Below, piece by piece: positions 1 through 4,700 of a DNA stretch of 7,238 nt. Each line of letters opens with the position of its first letter. Within the stretch, counting starts at the first letter, position 1. This DNA is from Campylobacterales bacterium. Its GTDB lineage: Bacteria; Campylobacterota; Campylobacteria; Campylobacterales; Hydrogenimonadaceae. The stretch is taken from assembly GCA_027067015.1 (NCBI GenBank), contig JAMOMS010000236.1, positions 1 through 7,238 on the forward strand, read 5' to 3'. Both the position numbers and the translations under genes were made by a program. The notes under the pieces were generated by a model. It saw only the letters and a list, made by a program, of their open reading frames with translations. It made no database searches and was not told the origin of the DNA.

Positions 1-674
1 CAGAGTGAGACGTGGCGAAAATAGGCGCCGTTGAAGCTGGCCCGCCAGAAAGCAGGAGAGAGCAGGGTAAAGGCCGCCCCGAAGGCTTCGCCAAACCCCT
101 CTTTACTCAGGGCATAACCGTAACTTAGGGGCCAGACGTAACCCAAAAGAAGGCTGACAATTATCAAAAAGGCAAACGCGGCCGAGCCGGCACCGGCGAC
201 CAGGCCATACAGCGCTTCGATCTGTTCGGGTGAGGGAGAGGCGCTCTGCTCAAGCTGGGTGGCGGATACCATCAAACTTTCGGTGCCGCCGCCCAGCCAG
301 AAGATGGCCCCGGCGATCAGAAAAACCACCAGGGTCATCACCATGAAGCCGGTGTAATATCCCGCCGCCGTGGCGAAACGGTCGGTCAGCATGACGGGCG
401 CTTTCTCTGAGGCCATGCGTGCCTTGAAATCCTCCGCCGAGCCGCTTTGGCGCATCAGCGCGACCAGGCGGTAGGCGGGGGCGTAGAGCAGGATGCCCTG
501 AATAATAGAGGCAAAAAAGCCTATCAACGGTAGGACCGAAAGCACCGATAAAATTGCCAGCGCCAGGGCAATAAGCGCCGTCGTGGTCCAGTTGGCCGAC
601 AAAGCGGCCCAGGCATATGCGCGCGCGGCGGTGATGGGTTGGGTAATGAGTGTCTCGTCGCTGAATATTCGCAT
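1..674 (-). CDS. Unrecognised polytopic membrane protein (3' end beyond the left edge)
   Basis: An open frame of 224 codons begins with ATG at 674 and is still open at base 1, so the C-terminus is missing. It begins MRIFSDETLITQPITAARAY. A purine-rich Shine-Dalgarno (AAGGGGGA, about 677-685) lies just upstream and fixes the start; the next upstream ATG is out of frame. Hydrophobic segments are visible at roughly residues 32-66 (long enough for two helices or a re-entrant hairpin), 107-128 and 155-182, and a further stretch near 194-210 is partly hydrophobic. The loop at 74-100 is polar and charged, and the loop at 130-152 is Ser/Glu/Pro-rich. It is probably an inner-membrane protein of about 4-6 helices. 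I do not recognise a family; a loose resemblance to DUF975- or BPSS1780-type integral membrane proteins is only an impression. It lies 88 bases downstream of crcB and may be read through from that operon or use its own promoter. Confidence 0.8.
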   Translation of the reverse strand, partial: MRIFSDETLITQPITAARAYAWAALSANWTTTALIALALAILSVLSVLPLIGFFASIIQGILLYAPAYRLVALMRQSGSAEDFKARMASEKAPVMLTDRFATAAGYYTGFMVMTLVVFLIAGAIFWLGGGTESLMVSATQLEQSASPSPEQIEALYGLVAGAGSAAFAFLIIVSLLLGYVWPLSYGYALSKEGFGEAFGAAFTLLSPAFWRASFNGAYFRHVSL

Positions 675-698
675 ACTTTCCCCCTTGCGGTTTTTACC

Positions 699-704
699 AT
701 TTTA
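699..704 (-). promoter_or_regulatory. Possible -10 box for the membrane protein at 1-674
   Basis: The minus strand reads TTGTAAAATGG, giving a TAAAAT hexamer about 25 bases before the start codon, in an A/T-rich stretch between crcB and the next gene. No convincing -35 is present, but Campylobacterota sigma-70 promoters often lack one. This is a weak call; the gene could simply be part of the trpS operon. Confidence 0.25.
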
Positions 705-762
705 CAACAGAACCCTTTAGACTTCGGCTTTTTTTGATAAGATTTCGCCGGGCAGGGGCCTG

Positions 763-1146
763 TTAACCGTATATTTTTTTAAATAGGAGCATACCGCCGA
801 CGGTGGCCGAAACGCAAAGGGTGACATTGAGCCCGATATTAAGCAGTGCGCGGCTCCAAAGCCCCTCCTGAAGCATTGTCACGCTCTCTAACGAGAAGGT
901 GGAAAAAGTGGTCAAGGCTCCCAGCAGGCCGGTAACCAGCAGGGCCTTTTGGTGGGGGGCGATGACATTTTCAAAATAGAGGGCCAAAAAGCCGATGATA
1001 AAGCTTCCCAGCACATTGACGCTCAGCGTGCCGACGGGAAAGAGCAGGCCGCTTTGCTTTTGCACGAAGGTGGCAATCAGAAAGCGCAAAACGGCGCCGA
1101 CAAAGCCGCCGGCTCCTACGGCCAGAATCATGGAAGCGCCCATCAT
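763..1146 (-). CDS. crcB: CrcB/FluC-family fluoride ion channel
   Basis: A 127-residue protein, the usual size for the Fluc/CrcB family of dual-topology dimeric channels that let toxic fluoride leave the cytoplasm. Four hydrophobic segments lie at about residues 6-26, 37-58, 67-85 and 101-122. Family signatures are visible: GGFVGAVLR (13-21), GTLSVNVLGSF (39-49) with the conserved pore Asn44, and GLLGALTTFSTFSLE (73-87), which carries the TTFSTF stretch with the pore phenylalanines F81 and F84 and the central Na+-binding break. Only one copy is seen, which fits a homodimer rather than the paired CrcB1/CrcB2 arrangement. The start is ATGATG; the first ATG overlaps the upstream DUF190 stop as ATGA, so translation is probably coupled. 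A shorter start at Met6 would fit family length but has no Shine-Dalgarno. It is the third gene of the trpS-DUF190-crcB unit. No fluoride riboswitch was seen. Confidence 0.95.
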   Translation of the reverse strand: MMGASMILAVGAGGFVGAVLRFLIATFVQKQSGLLFPVGTLSVNVLGSFIIGFLALYFENVIAPHQKALLVTGLLGALTTFSTFSLESVTMLQEGLWSRALLNIGLNVTLCVSATVGGMLLFKKIYG

Positions 1147-1493
1147 CTATCCCCGTGTCCGGGATGTTTGTAGGCGATCACCTCCACCTCTTCCATGGTC
1201 ACAAACGCCTCGTTTAGCCACGCGTCGGCTTTTTGCAAGAAGTCGCGGATTTTGGTCTCCTCATCCACCATCTCCACAATCAGCGGAAGATTTTGACTAA
1301 GACTCCAGACATTGAAAGAGCGGATTTGAGAGTGGGCGCCAAACCCCGCGACCGCTTTATAGACCGTAGCGCCCGTTATCCCCTCTTTCTGGGCCTGGGT
1401 GAGCAGGTGTTCCCAAAGCGGGCTACCCTCATACGTATCACCGCTGTCCAGGTAGATCCGCACCCGCTTGCGTGAACCCAAAAATCGTTTCAT
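1143..1493 (-). CDS. DUF190 family protein (PII-like fold)
   Basis: A 116-residue soluble protein that I recognise as DUF190, a family with the ferredoxin-like fold of PII (GlnB) signalling proteins. Visible family features are the first strand KRVRIYLD (9-16), the helix around WEHLLTQAQKEGI (27-39), the strand and loop GATVYKAVAGFGAHSQI (41-57), the strand LPLIVEMVDEETKI (69-82) and a closing strand EEVEVIAYKH (101-110). No transmembrane segment or signal peptide is seen. The start is ATG at 1493 behind the strong Shine-Dalgarno TAAGGAGG, whose TAA is the trpS stop codon. Its own stop overlaps the crcB start by ATGA. DUF190 genes are recurrent neighbours of crcB in bacteria, so a regulatory or accessory role for the fluoride channel is a reasonable inference, but no ligand or activity can be read from this sequence. 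Confidence 0.92.
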   Translation of the reverse strand: MKRFLGSRKRVRIYLDSGDTYEGSPLWEHLLTQAQKEGITGATVYKAVAGFGAHSQIRSFNVWSLSQNLPLIVEMVDEETKIRDFLQKADAWLNEAFVTMEEVEVIAYKHPGHGDR

Positions 1494-1497
1494 ATTG

Positions 1498-1505
1498 CCT
1501 CCTTA
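1498..1505 (-). promoter_or_regulatory. Shine-Dalgarno of the DUF190 gene fused to the trpS stop codon
   Basis: The minus strand reads TAAGGAGGCAATATG. The TAA ends trpS, AAGGAGG is a near-perfect anti-16S match, and four bases later the DUF190 ATG begins. A ribosome finishing trpS therefore sits on the next gene's binding site, which implies coupled translation. Confidence 0.85.
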
Positions 1506-2489
1506 AATGTCGCAGGAGATCTCGAAGACCGCCTTGTTGACTTTGGCCATGGTCTGGGCTGATTCGGCCTTGGCTTTGGCGTTACCCGCTTCTATAATCT
1601 CATCGACGGTCTGATTGTCCAGTCTTTCACGACGCTCACGCATGGGCGCAAGCAGGCGCTCAATACTTTGGGCACAGAGCTTTTTGCAATCAAAACAGCC
1701 GATGGCGCCCGCGCGACACTCGCTCTCAACCTGCCGGATCGTCTCGTCGTCGCTAAGCGCCTTGTGGTAGTCAAATACCAGGCACACGTCCGGGTTGCCC
1801 GGGTCGTTGCGGCGCACCCTCTGGGTGTCGGTTTTGGCCGGTTTGAGTTTGTTCCACACCTCTTCAGGGGTGTCGGAGAGGTAGATGGCGTTGCCGTAGC
1901 TCTTGCTCATTTTGCGGCCGTCAAGCCCCGGCAGACGGGGGGTGTCGGTAAGCAGTTCTTTGGGTTCGGTGAAGACCTCGCACTCAAAGAGGTGGTGAAA
2001 ACGGCGCACGATCTCGCGGGTGATCTCCAGGTGGGGCTTTTGATCTTCACCGATGGGTACGGCCTGGGCGTTATAAAGCAGGATGTCGGCGGCTTGAAGC
2101 ACCGGGTAGGTCAAAAAGCCGGCGGTACGGATATCTTTACTGCCCATCTGCTGGAGCTGGTCTTTATAGGTGGGGTTGCGCTCCAGGTCGCCCAGGGAGG
2201 TGATCATGTTCAAAATCACGTAGAGTTCGGCGTGTTCCTTGACCGTGCTTTGAACAAAAAGCGTCGCTTTGTCGGGGTCGATGCCGGCGGCGATCCACTC
2301 CCGCACCAGCTCCCTGCCCAGCAGGCGCAGGTTGAGTTTGTCTTCGTAGCTGGTTGAGAGGGCGTGCCAGTCGGCGACAAAAAAGCGGCAGTCGTTGCCC
2401 TCTTGCAGTCTAATCCAGTTTTTAAGTACGCCAAGGTAGTGGCCCAGATGCAGGCGCCCGGTGGGACGCATTCCGCTGACAATCCGCAT
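1503..2489 (-). CDS. trpS: Tryptophanyl-tRNA synthetase with Fe-S-type cysteine signature
   Basis: A 328-residue class I aminoacyl-tRNA synthetase that charges tRNA-Trp in the cytoplasm. The Rossmann catalytic core is evident: HLGH at 14-17 (HIGH motif), FVADWHAL (37-44), TAGFLTYPVLQAADILLYNA (122-141), GEDQ (147-150) and KMSKS (193-197) within DGRKMSKSYGN. The length is normal for bacterial TrpRS. The C-terminal half carries Cys236, Cys258, Cys265 and Cys268, spaced C-x21-C-x6-C-x2-C, plus Cys272. This closely matches the C-x22-C-x6-C-x2-C motif that binds a [4Fe-4S] cluster in Thermotoga maritima TrpRS. The N-terminus MRIVSGMRPTGRLHLGHYLG also resembles that subgroup more than the common MxxxxGIQPTG forms. 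The start is ATG at 2489 with AAAAGGAT about 10 bases upstream. It leads an apparent operon with DUF190 and crcB. Confidence 0.97.
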   Translation of the reverse strand: MRIVSGMRPTGRLHLGHYLGVLKNWIRLQEGNDCRFFVADWHALSTSYEDKLNLRLLGRELVREWIAAGIDPDKATLFVQSTVKEHAELYVILNMITSLGDLERNPTYKDQLQQMGSKDIRTAGFLTYPVLQAADILLYNAQAVPIGEDQKPHLEITREIVRRFHHLFECEVFTEPKELLTDTPRLPGLDGRKMSKSYGNAIYLSDTPEEVWNKLKPAKTDTQRVRRNDPGNPDVCLVFDYHKALSDDETIRQVESECRAGAIGCFDCKKLCAQSIERLLAPMRERRERLDNQTVDEIIEAGNAKAKAESAQTMAKVNKAVFEISCDI

Positions 2490-2517
2490 GAATCGCGATC
2501 CTTTTGTTTTTTGACAG

Positions 2518-2523
2518 ATTATA
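2518..2523 (-). promoter_or_regulatory. Promoter -10 box for the trpS-DUF190-crcB operon
   Basis: The minus strand reads GGGCTATAATCTGTC, a perfect TATAAT hexamer 28 bases before the trpS ATG, which would give a short leader of about 20-25 nucleotides. No good TTGACA lies 16-18 bases upstream (the region reads around ACCGTA), as is common for Campylobacterota sigma-70 promoters. The leader is too short for a riboswitch or a trp-type attenuator. Confidence 0.55.
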
Positions 2524-2562
2524 GCCCAAGTCGATTTTAGTACGGTTTAATCAGAAAGCCTT

Positions 2563-2568
2563 TAAAAT
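2563..2568 (+). promoter_or_regulatory. Possible -10 box for the DUF6394/channel operon
   Basis: The plus strand reads CCTTTAAAATTGTC, giving a TAAAAT hexamer 37 bases before the ATG at 2606. The -35 position has no consensus. A TTGACA occurs at 2511-2516, but at 16-18 bases spacing it has only weak partners (around GATTTT). The 116-base intergenic region must hold two divergent promoters; the trpS side is clearer than this one. Confidence 0.3.
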
Positions 2569-2605
2569 TGTCTTTTGTCTGTCGCAAATCAAGGGAGGAT
2601 AACGC

Positions 2606-2983
2606 ATGAACCTGGAAAAGGTGATTTCGGGCTTTTTCATCATTTTGGCCCTTACGATGAACTTTGGTTTCTTTTACGGTGACCCGACGGTATTGGATGA
2701 ACATAGTCGCTATGAGCTATTTGGCGCCATTATTGTCAACCTGATTGCCACCATCTATAAACTGGGTGACAAGACCCAGCTTGGCGCGGTACTGTTGGCA
2801 ACCAGCCTGGTGGCCGATATCCAGCTTATCGGCGCCGCCTCTATCTGGGCGCTGGGTGAGTATGTGACGGGTATGAACACCGAAGTGGTCGTGGCTATCA
2901 TCTCCTTCTCCGGCGGGGCGCTTTTGGCCAACATTGTCTCGGTGATTCTCTTTACCGGCGACGTGCTCAAGTCCAAACGCTAA
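2606..2983 (+). CDS. DUF6394-like small four-helix membrane protein
   Basis: A 125-residue hydrophobic protein of unknown function. I associate it with the DUF6394 family seen in Campylobacterota next to potassium-channel genes; that assignment is from memory. Four membrane segments are evident at about residues 6-25, 38-53, 59-84 and 93-117, with a short charged tail (KSKR). Several polar residues fall inside or at the edge of the helices: Asn19, Asn45, Asp71 and Asn109. The loop GDPTVLDEHSRYE (25-37) is acidic. There is no cleavable signal. The start is ATG with the Shine-Dalgarno GGGAGGA six bases upstream. The stop TAA begins the Shine-Dalgarno of the channel gene, 10 bases before its start, so the two are almost certainly one operon. 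An accessory or regulatory subunit of the channel is a plausible inference, with no direct evidence. Confidence 0.85.
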   Translation: MNLEKVISGFFIILALTMNFGFFYGDPTVLDEHSRYELFGAIIVNLIATIYKLGDKTQLGAVLLATSLVADIQLIGAASIWALGEYVTGMNTEVVVAIISFSGGALLANIVSVILFTGDVLKSKR

Positions 2984-2987
2984 GGAG
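2981..2987 (+). promoter_or_regulatory. Shine-Dalgarno that decides the TTG start of the K+ channel
   Basis: The sequence TAAGGAG holds the stop of the DUF6394-like gene and an AGGAG site six bases before TTG at 2994. No ATG is available until codon 13 (3030), which has only a weak AAGCGG upstream and lies just before TM1. The site therefore supports the TTG start and coupled translation. Confidence 0.75.
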
Positions 2988-2993
2988 CGCCCC

Positions 2994-4691
2994 TTGGGCA
3001 ACAACTCCCTCTTCCTGATCATCAAGCGGATGCGCACCCCCATGTTCGTGCTGGTGATCACCTTTGCCGTCTCGATTCTTGGGATGGTGCTTATACCCGG
3101 TGTGGATGATCAGGGAAAACCCTACCATTTAAGCTTTTTTGACGCCTTCTACTTTGTCAGTTACATGGCCACCACCATCGGGTTTGGCGAGTCGCCCTAC
3201 GCCTTTAATTATCCGCAAAAACTCTGGGTGGGGTTTTGTATCTACCTGACCGTGATCGGCTGGTTTTACGCCATCGGTTCGATTGTGTCGCTGGTGCAGG
3301 ACAAGGTCTTGGCGGCGCAGATCGCGTTGGCCAATTTTCAGCGTAAAATCCGCAAGATGGAGGAGCCTTTTATCATCTTTGTCGGTTACAACACCATGAC
3401 CCGTCGTATCATCGACCGCCTGGCCCACGACGGGATCCGCAGTGTGGTGATTGAAAAGGATGAGGAGAAGGTTAAAGTCTTAAGCCTGGAAGATTACGTG
3501 GTGGAGGTGCCGGCGCTGGTGGGGGACGTGAAAGATCCCAATGTCTTTAAGGTCGCGGGTATTCACAAACCCAACTGCCGGGCGGTGGTGTCACTCTTTA
3601 ACGATGATGCTATGAACCTGCACGTGGCGCTCTCGGCCAAATTGATGAACAAGCACGTGATGGTGGTGGTGGAGGCGACCCATGATGAGTATGGGCAAAA
3701 CCTCTCCACCATCGGGGCGGACGTGGTGGAGAATCCTTTTAAGATCGTGGCCAAACGGGTCTATCTTTCGCTCACCTCCCCGTCGCTTTTGATGATCGAG
3801 CAGTGGCTCTACGGCGATCCGCTGGTGTTACGCAAAAAAGATAGGCTCCCCCGTGAGGGCAAATACATTGTTTGCGGGTACGGGCGGATGGGAACGGCTT
3901 TGGAAGTGGGACTTAAACGCGCGGGTATCGACTACATTTTCATTGAGGCCAGTCCAGAGAAGGCGGCCAAGGCCCGAAGCGGCGAGAAGGTGATTGTCGG
4001 GGATGCCGATGACAAGAAGATTTTGCTCAAGGCCGATATCCAGGAGGCCTCCTGTATTATCGCCGCCACCAAGGATGACCTGCTAAATCTTTCCATTATC
4101 ATGGCCGCCAAGCGGATCAACCCCGACATTTACACCATTGCCCGCGAAAACCACATGAGCGACGCCGTGGTCTTTAAAGCGGCCAAGATCGATCGGGTGA
4201 TTATGATTGAGTCGTTGATGATTAATAAAACCTACAACGTCCTGGCCCGTCCCCTGGCTGACCGGTTTATTCGGTTAATAACCTACCGTGGTGAGGCGTG
4301 GGGTGAGAGAGTGGTCAAACTGCTCAAAGAGCACATCAACAACAACCCTGACACCATGGAGACGGTCATAGACGAAAAACACGCGTATGCCCTAAGCCTT
4401 CGTTTAAAAGAGGGTGAGGAGATTCCTTACAATGTGCTTTACCGTCGGCGGGATGATTGGCGCCTGGAGAACAGGATGCTCATTCTTTATATCCGTCGCG
4501 GGGAAGAGGAGATGGTTTTGCCTGATCCCTCTATTCCGATTCGCCTGGGTGATGAGATACTGATCGCCGGGACCAAAGAGGCGTTTGAGGATGTAGGGTA
4601 TATTTTGGAAAACATCTATGAACTGCATTACGTGATGCAGGGGCGCGAACACGAGCTGAGTCTTGCCAAAAAACTGGGGTTTGAGGCCTGA
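2994..4691 (+). CDS. Two-TM potassium channel with tandem RCK (TrkA-N) domains
   Basis: A 565-residue inner-membrane channel protein. TM1 spans about 16-36. The pore helix and filter follow as FYFVSYMATTIGFGES (52-67), with filter TIGFG at 61-65, a variant of the K+ signature TVGYG. TM2 is about 77-101. The first cytoplasmic RCK domain (126-255) has the Rossmann start FIIFVGYNTMTRR, where the usual GxGxxG reads G-Y-N-T-M-T. The second RCK domain (289-405) has the intact nucleotide motif CGYGRMG (294-300) and an acidic Glu318 at the end of strand two (IFIEAS). The remainder (about 430-545) ends in a TrkA-C-like beta-rich region with IPIRLGDEILIAGT (514-527). Such channels are gated by nucleotides or ions bound to RCK domains; the ligand cannot be told here. 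Translation starts at TTG, supported by the AGGAG site. It forms an operon with the DUF6394-like gene and abuts der at the 3' end. Confidence 0.92.
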   Translation: MGNNSLFLIIKRMRTPMFVLVITFAVSILGMVLIPGVDDQGKPYHLSFFDAFYFVSYMATTIGFGESPYAFNYPQKLWVGFCIYLTVIGWFYAIGSIVSLVQDKVLAAQIALANFQRKIRKMEEPFIIFVGYNTMTRRIIDRLAHDGIRSVVIEKDEEKVKVLSLEDYVVEVPALVGDVKDPNVFKVAGIHKPNCRAVVSLFNDDAMNLHVALSAKLMNKHVMVVVEATHDEYGQNLSTIGADVVENPFKIVAKRVYLSLTSPSLLMIEQWLYGDPLVLRKKDRLPREGKYIVCGYGRMGTALEVGLKRAGIDYIFIEASPEKAAKARSGEKVIVGDADDKKILLKADIQEASCIIAATKDDLLNLSIIMAAKRINPDIYTIARENHMSDAVVFKAAKIDRVIMIESLMINKTYNVLARPLADRFIRLITYRGEAWGERVVKLLKEHINNNPDTMETVIDEKHAYALSLRLKEGEEIPYNVLYRRRDDWRLENRMLILYIRRGEEEMVLPDPSIPIRLGDEILIAGTKEAFEDVGYILENIYELHYVMQGREHELSLAKKLGFEA

Positions 4692-4700
4692 TTAGGCCTC
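4683..4700. terminator. Inverted repeat across both stop codons, possible bidirectional terminator
   Basis: GAGGCCT-GATT-AGGCCTC is a perfect 7-bp-arm inverted repeat with a 4-base loop. It contains the channel's TGA (4689-4691) and the complement of der's TAA (4692-4694). The GC-rich stem could form in either transcript. A T-tract follows only in the der direction: six T's on the minus strand, about 9 bases past the stem, inside the channel gene. In the plus direction there is no clear U-run. It is likely a weak shared 3' hairpin rather than a textbook terminator. Confidence 0.45.

Noticed and set aside
675..762. Intrinsic terminator after crcB (CAGGCCCCTG followed by an A-rich run on the minus strand)
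   Set aside because: The stem is four base pairs with a two-base loop, and the run after it is A rather than U in the crcB transcript.
1668..2357. 229-codon plus-strand open frame opposite trpS
   Set aside because: It is antisense to a clear TrpRS, has no Shine-Dalgarno and a composition typical of a shadow frame in GC-rich coding DNA.
2490..2605. Possible fluoride riboswitch or trp attenuator ahead of the trpS-crcB operon
   Set aside because: The likely -10 box leaves a leader of about 20-25 bases, and no GGNGAUG-type crcB motif core, Trp-codon leader peptide or stable alternative hairpins are visible.
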